A DNA stretch of 64,000 nucleotides. Origin: Pohlia nutans (Eukaryota > Streptophyta > Bryopsida > Bryales > Mniaceae). This document shows, piece after piece, positions 22,986-34,640 of this stretch. The stretch spans positions 6,512,501-6,576,500 of the forward strand of contig CM040101.1 of NCBI GenBank assembly GCA_022496805.1, given 5' to 3'. The first letter of the stretch is position 1, and the number at the start of each line of letters is the position of its first letter. The notes under the pieces were generated by a model. It was not told where the DNA came from and did no database searches. It saw only the letters and a list, made by a program, of their open reading frames with translations. Both the position numbers and the translations under genes were made by a program.

Positions 22986-25413
22986 TACCCAACCACATAT
23001 TATGTATCATACATATGGCTTCCCCCTCAGTTAGCACGTCTGGAGGCTGGAAAGAGATCACGATTTCTTTGGAAAAAATGCACGTTTGGATGAAAACACT
23101 ACAAATACATAGATGGAAATATTTTTAATCGCCACTCTAACTTCACTCCAAAACAATACGTTGTCAAACTGGCTATATGTGAATATAAAAAGGCTTATTA
23201 TAGCATTCGTGTTGTGTAGTGGTGGCATCATAGCATTTGTGTTGTGCACTGGTGTTATTATAGCATTTTTATGTGCAGAAGGTTGGTATAGGATGTGACG
23301 TCACATCATGTACCCACCTAGATAATACATATCATACACTTGGTTTTTCACTTGGTTGGCACGTATGAGGGCTAGTAAGGCATGACAATTTCCTTGGCAT
23401 GAATGCAAGTTTGGATGAAAAAATGAAGCATTTCGATGAAAACACTACAAATGCATAGATGAATACATTTTTATGTGCACATCTCTAACTCCACTCTAAA
23501 ACAATACGTCGTCAATCTAGCTATATGTGAAATATGAAAAAGTTAATAATATCATTAGTGTTGTGTAGTGCTAGCATTATAATATTTGTTATGTGCACTG
23601 GTGACGTTATAGTACTTTTAATGTGGAGTAGGTTGGTACAAGATGTGACATCACATCATGTACCAATCCACATAATGTGTATGACATCATTTGGTTCTTC
23701 ACTGGGTTGACACGTGTCCAATGCTTGCAAAGCATAACAATTTCCTAGGCAAAAACATCGTGGAGAACATGCATGATTGCATGCGTACCAGTGTGCATTA
23801 TATAATGTATGTACATACTTATTAACCCTTGAAAAATCCTAATCATCTTTTCATATGAAAATTTTCGAAAAGTCATTATAAAATACAACTTAGAAGAATA
23901 GTTTGAATTTGAAATGTAATCAAATGTTGTAAATTTAAAATCATAGATTTTATGTCTATGGTTACATATTCCAATGGGTAGTCAAATTTCTTGCTAAAAA
24001 ACAAAGTGCCTATTCAACTTTGGAAGACTTTGAAGTTCGAGAAGAGAATATTTTGGTGATGAATTTCCTCTTTTATGAAAATGAATGGCGACATTAGTTC
24101 TAGATATTTTATAAATTCGCTAAATTTGGATGAAATTGCATGTTTGGTTGAAAAATATGAAGCATTTGGATGAAAACGCTACAAATACATAGATGAAAAT
24201 ATTTTTGGTCGTCACTCTAAATCCAATCCAAAAGAGTATATCGTTTATCTAGTTAGATGTGAAATATAATGAATGGTTGCTTATAACATTGGTGATGTGT
24301 ACTAGTTGCATTCTACCATTTTTGATGTCCACTAGGTTGGTAACCATTGTCACATCACATCACGTACCCACCCACATAATGTGTATAACATTACTTGATC
24401 CCCACTCATTTGGCAAGTGCCGAAGGGTGGCAAGACATGACAATCTCTCTAGCAGAAATGCAAGTTTGGATGAAAAATATGAAGCACTTGGATAAAAATA
24501 CTACAAATACATAGATGAAAATATTTTTGGTCTCCACTCTAACTCTGATCCAAAACAGTACGTCGTCAATCTGGCTATATGTGAAATATGAAAATAACCT
24601 CATTATAGCATTCGTGATTCGTAGTGGTGGCATTATGTCATTTGTGATGTGCACTGGTAACATTATCACATTTGTGATGTGCAATAGGTACGTAAGCAAT
24701 GTGACATCACATCCCGTACAAACCCACATAATGTGTATCACATCACTTGACTCTCCACATGGTTGGCACGTGGCCCAAGGCTTGCAAGACATGAAAATTT
24801 TCTATAAAGAAACGCAAGAATCTATGAAGAATTTGAAGTATGTAGATGAAAACACTACAAATATATAGATGAAAATATTTTGGGTAGCCACTCTAATTCC
24901 ACTCCAAATCAATACGTCGTCATTTTGGCTATATATAAAATATGAAAAGGTTGATTATATCATTCGTGATCGATGTGTACTAGTGGCATTATAGTATTTG
25001 TGATGTGCATTGGTATCACTATAGCATTTTTGATGTGCAATAGGTTAGTACGCGATGTGACATCGCATTACGTACTCACAAGCATAATGTGTATCACATC
25101 ATTTAGCTTCCCACTGGATTGGCCCGTGCCGGAGGTTGGCAAGACATCACAATTTCCCTTAAAAAATTGCTTGTTTAGATGAAAAATATGAAGCATTTTG
25201 ATGAAAGCACTACATATACATAAATGAAAATATTTTTGGTCACCACTCTAACTCTACTCTAAAACAATATGTTGTCAATTCCTTTAAATGTGAAATATGA
25301 AAAATGATTAATTATAGCACTCATGATGTGTGGTGGTATTGTAACAATTGTGATGTGCACTGGTGACATTATAGCATTCTTGATGTGCAGTAGGTTTGTA
25401 CGCAATGTGACAC
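22986..25413. repeat. Satellite-like repeat block 2a
   Basis: The same unit as in block 1 resumes directly after the piggyBac TTAA. Palindrome cores lie near 23297, 23646, 24350, 24700, 25058 and 25409, with spacings of about 350 and 700 bp. Short and full units therefore alternate. In short units the text runs from gacaatttcc straight to gcaagtttggatgaaaa. Short ORFs here are repeat by-products. Confidence 0.8.
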
Positions 25414-26019
25414 CATCTCGAATTTGCCACCCCACTGATTGCTAAGATAGGCTTGTGTTGTTTCAATTGGTCATAGGTTGGTGTCTAGATGACACGAAAA
25501 TAACACAACATAGTCATGGATTCAATGCTATTACAACTATGATTGAATCACTCACAACTGAATTTAGTGCTACATCAATGTCCACTAATTTAATCATTGT
25601 TCTTATAGCATTGAATCGTGACTATATTGAGTTGTTTTCGTCTTATTGAGACACAAACTTATAACCAACATCACAAACTTGGCAAGTCATGTTTTTGCAA
25701 TGTTTTACGTATGTTGTTGAGATGAACATGGGTGATTATGTTTGACATACGTTTTACGTATGTTTATCATATAAGAAACGTACAAACGAAATATTACAAA
25801 CATGAAAAACACATCATGATAAAATTTACATGTTTGTAATATGTACTTCGTACGTTTTTTCTAGAATACACATACGTAAAACGTATGTCGAACGTAATCA
25901 CCCATGTTCATCTCAACAACATACATAAAACATTGCAAAAACATGACTTCCTAAGTTTGAGATGAATTGAAACAACACGAACCTATATTGGCAATAGGTA
26001 AGACGACGAATTTGAGATG
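25414..26019. mobile_element. Fold-back MITE inside a satellite palindrome
   Basis: A 606-bp inverted repeat. The outer ends read CATCTCGAATTTG and its mirror CAAATTCGTC-type text ending GAGATG. The inner arms (about 25668-25765 and 25865-25965) match closely over some 90 bp, including caagtcatgtttttgcaatg and catacgttttacgtatg. It is inserted within the gtgacatcacatc core of a satellite unit. Possible target duplications (gtgacacc and atgactac) are imperfect, so the superfamily is not settled; a Mutator-type element is one option. Confidence 0.7.
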
Positions 26020-26166
26020 ACTACATCACATATCCACCCACAAAATGTGTACCACATTACTTCACTCCCCATTGGATTGACATATGCCAGAGGCTAGCAA
26101 CACATGTCAATTTCCCTGGCAAAACCATCATGGAGAACATGTATACGTGCATGTCTACCATCGTGC

Positions 26167-26168
<2 letters not shown>

Positions 26169-26226
<58 letters not shown>
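26169..26226. repeat. (TA)n microsatellite
   Basis: Pure TA run at the unit junction of the satellite. Confidence 0.9.
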
Positions 26227-26232
<6 letters not shown>

Positions 26233-27327
26233 CATATATACATATATAGATACATACATACTTATTAACTGTTGAAAAATATTACTCATCTCATTTTTGA
26301 AATTTTTCATGAAGTTATTATAAAATACAATTTAGAAGAATAGTTTGAATTTGAAATATAATCAAATGTTGTAAATTTTGAATTGTAGATTATATCTCTA
26401 TGGTTACATATTCCGATGGAAAGTAAATTTCTTGCTAAAAAAGAAGTGCCGATTCAACTTTGGAAGTCTGTGGAAGTTGCAAAGAGAATATTTTGGTGTG
26501 AAATTCCCACAATTTTCAAGAAGAATTGCCGTATGGGTTTTTAATATTTTATGAATTTGCCAAATTATGATGAAAAATGCAAGTTTGGATGAAAATATAA
26601 AGCATTGGGATGAAAACATTACAAATACATAAATCAAAATATTTTTGGTCGCTACTCTAATTACACTCCAAAACACTAATTCGTCAATTGAGTTGTTTGT
26701 GAAATATGAGAAGGGCTAATTATAGCATTAGTGATGTGTAGTGGTGGCATTATAGCATTTGTGATGTGCACTTGTGTCATCATAACATTTTTGATGATAG
26801 TAGGTTGGTCCGCAAAGTAACATCACATCACGTATTAACCCACATAAAATGTATCACATCACTTGGCTCTCCACTAGGTTTGCACGTGCCGGAGGTTGGC
26901 AAGACGTGACAATTTTTCTGGAAAAATTGCATGGTTGGATGAGAATATAAATCGTTTGGATGAGAAATATAAAGCATTTGGATGAAAACATAAATGAAAA
27001 TATTTTTTGTCACTACTTTAACTCCACTCCAATACAATATATTGTCAATCTAGCTATATGTTAAATATGAAAGGCTATTTATAGCATTCTTATTATGTAG
27101 AGGTGGCATTATAAGATTTGTGATGTGCACTCGTGATATTATAACATTCTTGACGTGGAGTATGTTGGTAAGTGATATGACATCAAATCACGTACTAACC
27201 CACATAATGTGTATCACATTACATGGCTCTCTATTGGATTGGCATGTGCTAGGATTGTCTGGCATGACAATATCCCTGATAAAAGCATCATGTAGAACAT
27301 ACCTGCGTGTACGTGTTCCATTGTGCA

Positions 27328-27330
<3 letters not shown>

Positions 27331-27358
<28 letters not shown>

Positions 27359-27369
27359 CATACACACAC

Positions 27370-27402
<33 letters not shown>

Positions 27403-27411
27403 CATACATAC

Positions 27412-27500
<89 letters not shown>
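27331..27500. repeat. (CATA)n and (TA)n microsatellite
   Basis: Tetranucleotide CATA repeats grade into a long TA run. Frames of Tyr-Ile repeats on both strands over this tract are artefacts. Confidence 0.95.
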
Positions 27501-27504
<4 letters not shown>

Positions 27505-28197
27505 CAAACATATATATTACACCTTGAAAAATCTTACTCATCTCTTCAATTGTTTTTTTAAAGTCATTATAAAATACAACTTAGTGGTGTAGTTTGAAGT
27601 TGAAATATAATCATATGTTCTAAATTTTGAATCGTATATTACATATGTATGGTTACATATTCCAATGGTTAGTCAAATTTCTTGCTAAAAAAACAAGGTG
27701 TTGAATTAACTTTGGAAGACTTTGGAAGTTTTTGAAGATAATATTTTGGTGTTACATTCTCACTTTTTCCAAAAATAATTGCTACATGGATTTTAGATAT
27801 TTTTATGAATTCCCTTGATTTGGATGAAAGATATGAAGCATTTTGGATGAATACACTGCAACTACATACATTAGATGAAAATACTTTTGGTCGCCACCGG
27901 AACTCCATTCCAAAACAGTTTTTTCATCAGTTTATCTATATGTGAAATATAAAGAAAGGCTGATTGTAACATTTGTGCTATGTAGTGGTGGCATTATAAC
28001 ATTTTTGATGTAATGTAGGTTGGTACATGATGTGACATCACATCACGTACCAACCTTCATAATGTGTATCACATACTTGGCTCACCACAAGGGTGGCATG
28101 TACTAGAGGCTGGCAAGACATGACAATTTTCCTTGAAAAACCATCATGGAGGTCATGTGTGCATGCATGTTTACCATTGTGCATATTATATTGTACT

Positions 28198-28220
28198 ATA
28201 TATATATATATATATATATA
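28198..28220. repeat. (TA)n microsatellite
   Basis: Short TA run at the junction of the last satellite unit of block 2. Confidence 0.85.
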
Positions 28221-28430
28221 CATATACACTTATTAACCGTTGAAAAATCCTACTCATCTCTTTAATATTTGGATTTCTTTAAAATCATTATAAAGACAAC
28301 TTAGAGGAACCAATTTGAATTTGATATATAATCAAATGTTGCAAATTTTGGATTATAGATTACATTTGTATGGTTACAGATTCCCACCAGTGGCTATTCT
28401 TCTTAACTCGTTTTTGCTAAAAAGTGAGGT

Positions 28431-28767
28431 GCCAATTTGACTTCGGTAGACGTTTTATTAGGCATAGGTGGTATTTTGCTTTTAAATCCTAGCCATAGTT
28501 CTCTCTGTGAGCAAAATTTAAGTTTAGGGTCTTAGTATATAAGGTTTGGAAATATAGATACTAGCTTCACTAATGGAATTGTTCTTTGAGCATTGCCACT
28601 AGTGGTTGCTATCCTCAATGGAAAGACTTTTGCTAGCCATAACTTTCAAAACTAGTATTTTACTCGTGGATACATTACCCCACTAAAAATAATTATAAAT
28701 AAAGAAACTCTAATCTTCAAGAAGATGATGAAAAATATCAAACAATTTGGTTTACTCAAAATATAGT
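28431..28767. repeat. Dispersed repeat related to 36110-36556
   Basis: Text such as gaaatatagatac, ctagtggttgctatcctc and gacttttgctagcc recurs with changes at 36110-36480 and again at 37155-37205. Identity unknown; no coding frame. Confidence 0.55.
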
Positions 28768-29034
28768 GTGGTTTGATCATCACATTGAGAAGACAAGCCA
28801 TCCGGTTGAGATTTCCAATGCAAGTAGTGTGCTCGAATCCTTCTTATATTGACTACTTTCATGTCCATATCATTTGAAAACGAGAAGTAGCTCGGCTCCC
28901 TGTCTCCTTGTTTGGCAATGTCGCTAGCTATGGCAAAGAGTACTACACAAGGCCACACAAACTTGCCAAATTAGGGTTTGAAGATAGAGTTGCGCTCACA
29001 TTTTAATCTCCACTTCTCGATCGACACTCTACTA
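28768..29034 (+). repeat. Dispersed repeat, copy 2 (partner at 839-1098)
   Basis: Second copy of the repeat described at 839-1098, ending just before the CACTA terminus at 29035. Confidence 0.7.
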
Positions 29035-30639
29035 CACTACAAGAAAACCAGCCCAATGTGACTAGGTTTTATGATTACAATAGGGCATAAACCAAAATGT
29101 GACTAGCACTGTTTGTAGTCATTTCGACTTAGTCGCTTCGGACAATCTGACTGGGGGTCATATCGGACACTTCTTGTTCCCAATGCTGCGTTCCACAGTG
29201 TTTTGGGACCTCAAAACAGGACCTACAGTGGGACTTGGGACCATATGACTCTATATAGTCATACATTTATGACTACACGTAGTCATCTATATGCAAATAG
29301 CGACTGATTGGCATGACTATTTTTAGTGAGGTACGAGTCAATACATGACAGGTTTTATCACTACGCATAGTAGTGAGATGGTGACTCAATTGAGTCATAC
29401 ATTGAGTTGGGAGAATACGACTCTTTGGAGTCACATCTATTTGACACCCCATAGTCACAAATACTGAAATAGCTTCTGAATGATATGACGAATTGTAGTG
29501 AGATATTAGTGACTGCATCAACGGTTTTATCACTACGCGTAGTACTATGGTGGTGTCTGCATTAAGTCACACATAGACTTGGGATAATACGACTCTGTAG
29601 AGCCACATCGAAGTGACTATACATAGTCTCCAATGCTGAAATTATGAGATGGACATGACTAATTATAGTGAGGTATTAGAGAATATAGCAATAATGGTTT
29701 AATCACTACGTATAGTGATGTGGTTGTGACTGTATTGCATCATACACACACGTGAGATAATACGACGCTGTAAAGTCAAATATGCTTCACTACACATAGT
29801 CACCCATATCATCTGATGACTGCATGGAGTCCTTGTATACTCGTTTCTTTCACTACTGGGAGTCAAATTTCAATATTAAATCGGAAGCATTTGACTAGGA
29901 CTTGACTGTCCGTAGTCTAATGCAAACGTATGCCATGCAGTCGAATCTGCCATTCTTACGGTGCGTAGTCATAGATTGTAGTTTCAGATTAGGGTGATAA
30001 TGAGATCTGTTGACTATTACAAGTCAACCGTGCGGTTGTGAGCACTGCGTCAGGTCATGCAAATGATTTTCACACATTTCATTGAAATAGAAAATTCGGT
30101 GCTGAAACAGGATGCACTGCAACTGGACCTCGATCAGTCTAAACTGCTTGGGAGAAGGACAGATCAATGTCCATGAACTTTGAGGGCCACAGTACAAAGT
30201 GCCCTACTGCTTGTCCTACCAAGGTCACGGGTGGATCATCTAGATCTACGGGTGCAAACAAACTGTAGTCGTCATCTAGGCTTTTCTGCACTTCTACAGA
30301 CACGGTTCCTGTAATTATGGTTTTCCCGTGTAGAGAAGCCCCAGCTACATTCTGCACTTTCCCGAGTGCCACAACTTTATCCTCCTCCCTTTCTTCAATT
30401 TCCTTGAGTCTCACAGGGTCACCCTTCTTGAACTCCGGGTCCTCACCTTCACTACTAGAAAATATGTGTCCAAAACAACAAAAAATCAACAGAGAATTGT
30501 TGATAATGGGAGTTGATTTGGACAAGTTGATCTGGACATCTTTCAACAGAGATATGTTGTTTGATTTTTGTTGTTTTGGTCAAAAAAATTCAACTACACA
30601 AAAATAATAATTCTACTACCCGAAATAAAAATTTCAGCT

Positions 30640-30790
30640 TCCCATACCATAATTTTCCGACTGCCCAGACGAATTTTTTTGGCTGCCCGGACGAAAATTT
30701 CAACTGCCCGAAAAAAACTCCCGCTGCCCGGGCGGAAGTTTTCAACTACCCCGGCCCTTATATCCAACTGCCCGACCCACAATTTCCGGT
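30640..30790. repeat. Degenerate CTGCCCG repeat
   Basis: Five to six degenerate copies of a 25-30 bp motif built on ctgcccggacgaaaattt. Similar text (actgcccgtaaaaaaaattt) lies near the right end of the piggyBac element at about 22885-22920. Confidence 0.6.
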
Positions 30791-31109
30791 TGCCAAGACT
30801 ACCATATCCTAACATCTCCGCCCACCGGGTTTGATCACGAGACCTCCTACATGATGACTACAAGATCTTACCAACACACCATTGGTGAGTTGCTTTGTGC
30901 CTCAACCGGTCACTTATTGTTACTTATAAATGTCGACATCAAAAATTTGGACTTTTGACAATTTCAGTAAACTTTGAAGGCTTGTTTCTCCTTCATACGG
31001 TGTCCGATTTTAATAAAAATTATTGGAAAAGTTTCGTTTTAAAGTCTAGTACTAGTGGTAAATTTTTTACTTTGATCCAATATGCTGTGAAGTTTTTATA
31101 GACATTTTA

Positions 31110-31780
31110 GTAGAAGGGGGTTCAACAAAAAATAACTTTTGTCTTTGATACCCAAAAAATATGTTTTTAGAAAATTTTAATCTTTTTTATAGATACAGAG
31201 AAAAGCTTTCCTAATCCACTTCAAAAAAAAATTTGAAAAAAAAAAGTTTTGACATCGCTAAAAATATCCAAAGTCTGTTGTGGAAAAAAAACAGCTCCCA
31301 GCCATCAAAATTTCGTCGAAAAAAAAATATTTTTGGAATTTTTTGAAACTTTTTGTACATATAGAAAAAAGCCTGGCTGATCCACTACAAAAAGAAAAAT
31401 TGAAAAAAAATAATTTTTGACATCGCTAAAAATATCTAAAGTCTGTTGTGGAAAAAAAACAGCTCCCAGCCATCAAAATTTAGTCGAAAAAAATATATTT
31501 TTTGAATTTTCCGAAACTTTTTCTAGGCACAGAAAAAAGCCTGCCTGATCCAATGCAAAAAAAAATTTTAAGAAAAAAATGTTTTTGACATCGCTAAAAA
31601 TATCCGAAGTCTACTGTAGAAAAAAAAACAACTCCTAGCCATCAAAATTTCGTTGAAAAAAAATATTTCTGGAATTTGTTGAAACTTTTTGTAAGTACAA
31701 ATAAAAGCCTACGTGATCCACTCCCCAAAAAAATTTGAAAAGACATTTTTTTTTTTGTTATTTTTGTAAATAAAATTAAT
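31110..31780. repeat. Tandem array, period about 168 bp
   Basis: Almost four copies. The phrase gacatcgctaaaaatatc occurs at 31251, 31419 and 31587, each followed by cagctcccagccatcaaaat-like text and a poly-A-rich segment. It lies wholly inside the nested CACTA element. Confidence 0.85.
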
Positions 31781-32119
31781 TCGAGATTTTTATAAATTTT
31801 TAATAAAATAATAATATTAAGTATTACAAAAATGTTTAAAAAATGTTTTTATAATACTCAAAAATTATTTTAAAACTGTTTTATTTTATTTTTATTTTGT
31901 TTTATATTAAGAATATATTAAAAAATTATTAAAAAATTATTATTCAGCCTGATGTGGCCGATATGCTGCCAGAGATCCACGTGAGATTTCATTTTTTATT
32001 TTTTATTTTTTATTTTATTTTTAAAATTATTTTATTTTATATTTTATTTTATTTTATTAATTTATATGCATGAGAATTCGCGGTTTTGATGAGGCTTTAG
32101 ATTTCCTCTAATGTTACAG

Positions 32120-32310
32120 AAAGTTAAAAATTTGTGAAAAAAGCACTTGTAGTGCACAAATCAATAGAAATCAGTGAAAAAGGCACTTACAGTGCACGGA
32201 CCAACAGAAATCAGGCGACTTCTGTTGTTGCATTTATAGAAAGTTAGAAATCAGTGAAAAAGGCACTTACAGTGCACGGACCAACAGAAATGAGTTGATT
32301 TTCACTTGAT
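32120..32310. repeat. Short tandem array near the right end of the nested CACTA element
   Basis: Three copies of a unit containing gaaaaaggcacttacagtgc followed by ggaccaacagaaat. It includes the small palindrome gcacttacagtgc. Position next to the terminus fits a subterminal repeat. Confidence 0.8.
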
Positions 32311-33439
32311 TTGGTCGTGATTTTCTAGTAGTGCTTCTTGTACAACCTATAATAATAATTAAAACACAAAACAAGGATCAATAGGGACTAAATTGCTGTT
32401 TTGATACAAAGATGTACTTCTCCAAGGCTCATGGCACTTATTCAAATTCTATGACTGTAAGAAGTCATATATTCTAATGTCATTACTAATATCAGTCACG
32501 TATTCAACTTCATGACTGAATCTAGTCAAGCCTGGTCACTTGTTCCATATGAATGACTACAAACAGTCACGAACTTGGCATAATGAATTTCTAAAGAACT
32601 AAGGCACAACATTCCAGGGAGTGGCTCATGGCACTTACATGTTCACTTATGTAAAACTTATAGAAACTTTGATCTGCAACAAATCATAGCCTAAACAGTC
32701 CCTAGAAACACAAATATATCACTATAATCTTTGCCATTACAATTTTGTAACCTGATCCGCTTAATACATAGATCAAACAAATCCATAGAATTATGCAGCC
32801 CAAAATCCACGCATGATGTGATTTCACCCTTAGTAGGGGCTGAAAACCTTTACTAACACACACAAATGTATACAATCCTACACTAAGACTCCTTCCACAG
32901 CACCTCTGCCCCTCTCTAACTTTCCTAACCAAGTTACAAGTGGACAAAATGAGAGAGAAGGTTCAAAAGCCCCTTAAGAAGGAGCCGCCACCCTAATCTC
33001 CTCTGAAACCCTAGCCGCCACCCTAATCCATAGCCCTAATTAGCTGCAACCCTAATCTACAGTCAATGAAACAGTCATGATGACTAACCAGAGTAAATGA
33101 AATAGTCATGATGACTAGAATCTCTTCACTTGATAAAAAATAAAGTGAGTTATTTTAGATTTGGTAAATTCAGTTTCAACATAAAAGAAGGTTTTTTTGA
33201 GCTAAGGAGGGGGGGCGAGGGGATCAGCCTTCAAACAATGTGTTGTATAATGCAGTCATGTTTTTTAAAATGTAGTAAAAAAATGATGTGAAGTTTCGTG
33301 TGGACTACAATGACGAGTCCGTACAGTGAGGAAAGACCAGTGTTGCACTGCCTAAGTTTGCGTAACAATGGTGAACATCAGGGGTTGATGGCACAGATCA
33401 TCACAGATGATAATGCAGCAGTGGCGCCTTTGTTATCGG

Positions 33440-34270
33440 ATTCCAAGGAACTTTCTAGCAACGAAATGTAATTTTGCAATCATTACCAATATAAGTAAAG
33501 AAAACTATGCACATGACTACAGTATTTTGCAATCACTTTGACATCTCAAAAAAGTACGGAAAGGTGATCAGTAATAGCTCATTTGTCAACATGGGAAACC
33601 AATATTTGGACTCTCTTGCAATTAGTTAGTAATTGTTTGAAATTGTATTTATAGGTGTTGCTAAAACGCAATTCATTACTAGTATAAGTAAAGGAAACTG
33701 TCTAGATGACTATGTTATTTTGCATTCATTACTAATTTAAGTAAAGAAAACTGTCCACATGACTACGTTATTTTGCAATCACTTTGACATCTCCAAAAAA
33801 TATGGGAAGGTGATCAATTATAGCCCAATGTGTCAGCCTGGGAAATCTAAAGCAAAGTTAAGCATACAAGGCATTTTCGTGCATCTGGAAAGTAAATGGA
33901 CAGATAGAGCAAGTGCTAATCATGATTTTTGGACTCTCTTGCAATTAGTTACTAATTTTTGAAGTTGTATTTATAGGTGTTACTAAAATGCAATTCATTA
34001 CCAATATAAGTAAAGGAAACTGTGTCGATGACTATGTTATATCGCAGTCATTACTAATTCCAGTAAAGAAAACTGTCCACATGACTACGTTATTTTGCAA
34101 TCACTTTGACATCTCAAAAAAGTATGGGAAGGTGATCAATAACGGCTTCTTTGTGAGCATGGGAAATTTGTAGCAAAGTTAAGCATACAAGGCAATTTCG
34201 TGCATCTGGAAAGCAAGTGGAAAGATAGAGCACGTGGAATCATGATTTTTGGACGCCCAACCCAATTACT
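33440..34270. repeat. Tandem repeat with about 245-320 bp spacing
   Basis: Three copies share actttgacatctc (33536, 33781, 34102), ggaaggtgatcaat, and catgattttttggac. Smaller internal repeats of taagtaaagaaaactgtccac type are present. No reading frame is conserved between copies. Confidence 0.75.
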
Positions 34271-34640
34271 TACTAATTTCTGAAGATGTATTTAGTAGTG
34301 TTTCTAGAATGGTGCCCTAAAATGACATCCTATAATGTTTGCGCGCAGACATGGTAGTGTTGAATAGACAAGCTATTATGTAAGTGAAGATTATGGACCT
34401 ACTCCTATTTTACAGCACTCACCCATTGAGCCAACGACTAGAGGACTTCAAAATCATCTGATTGAAATATATGACTACTATTAGTCAGGTTATTTACTAC
34501 ATGATTGCATGTAGTCACCCAAACCAACTGTATTACTACACTAAGACATACATAAACCATATACCCATACAATCCGACTACATTAGTATGACTACACATA
34601 GTAAGCACTCAGAGCATGACTCCGGGAACCGGGCAGGAGA

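Larger units (their letters stand above)
26020..28430. repeat. Satellite-like repeat block 2b
   Basis: Further units, with palindrome cores near 26820, 27178 and 28033. The copy at 28018-28056 is nearly perfect: an 18-bp arm GGTTGGTACaTGATGTGA, the spacer CA, and the mirrored arm. The unit fades out near 28430. Confidence 0.8.
30450..32333. mobile_element. Nested non-autonomous CACTA element
   Basis: The left end is CACTACTAGAAAAT and the right end is its mirror ATTTTCTAGTAGTG. The 3-bp duplication CTT (30447-30449 and 32334-32336) fits CACTA integration. The 1884-bp interior has no transposase. It holds a CTGCCCG-rich short repeat, a 168-bp tandem array and a 60-80 bp tandem array. Confidence 0.9.
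30139..32346 (-). pseudogene. CACTA-associated exon split by a nested CACTA element
   Basis: On the minus strand an acceptor (tattattatag at 32347 and above) opens VVQGEDPEF, which is interrupted after 32334 and resumes at 30446: FKKGDPVRLKEIEEREEDK, then VVALGKVQNVAGASLHGK, SVEVQKSLDDDYSLFAPVDL and VGQAVGHFVLWPSKFMDID, ending at 30139. The pattern VALGxV...LHG...V.V.......P.........A.G..V.WP resembles the conserved C-terminal region found next to CACTA transposases in plants (DUF8039-like, from memory). The break coincides exactly with the nested element's CTT duplication. I see no transposase core in the window, so function is inferred only from the family pattern. Confidence 0.5.
29035..34640. 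mobile_element. CACTA (En/Spm-like) element, right end not found
   Basis: The left end CACTACAAGAAAACC is the classic plant CACTA terminus. It is followed over about 1 kb by many short motifs of the form gactac...tagtc in both orientations, typical of CACTA subterminal repeats. The same motifs reappear at 32450-32560, 33060-33125 and 34440-34620, which suggests the element once extended at least that far. A coding exon with a CACTA-associated domain lies at 30139-30446. No matching right terminus was found near 34640, so the right limit given is only the last subterminal motif. Confidence 0.45.

Noticed and set aside
27188..27561. Overlapping Tyr/Ile/His repeat ORFs on both strands
   Set aside because: They are translations of CATA and TA microsatellites.
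33298..33345. Possible hammerhead ribozyme (gacgagtcc ... ggaaag)
   Set aside because: The conserved CTGATGA and GAAA core is not intact and the stems do not form.
33440..34270. Direct repeats that could suggest a CRISPR-like array
   Set aside because: The repeats are long, diverged and irregularly spaced in eukaryotic transposon DNA.
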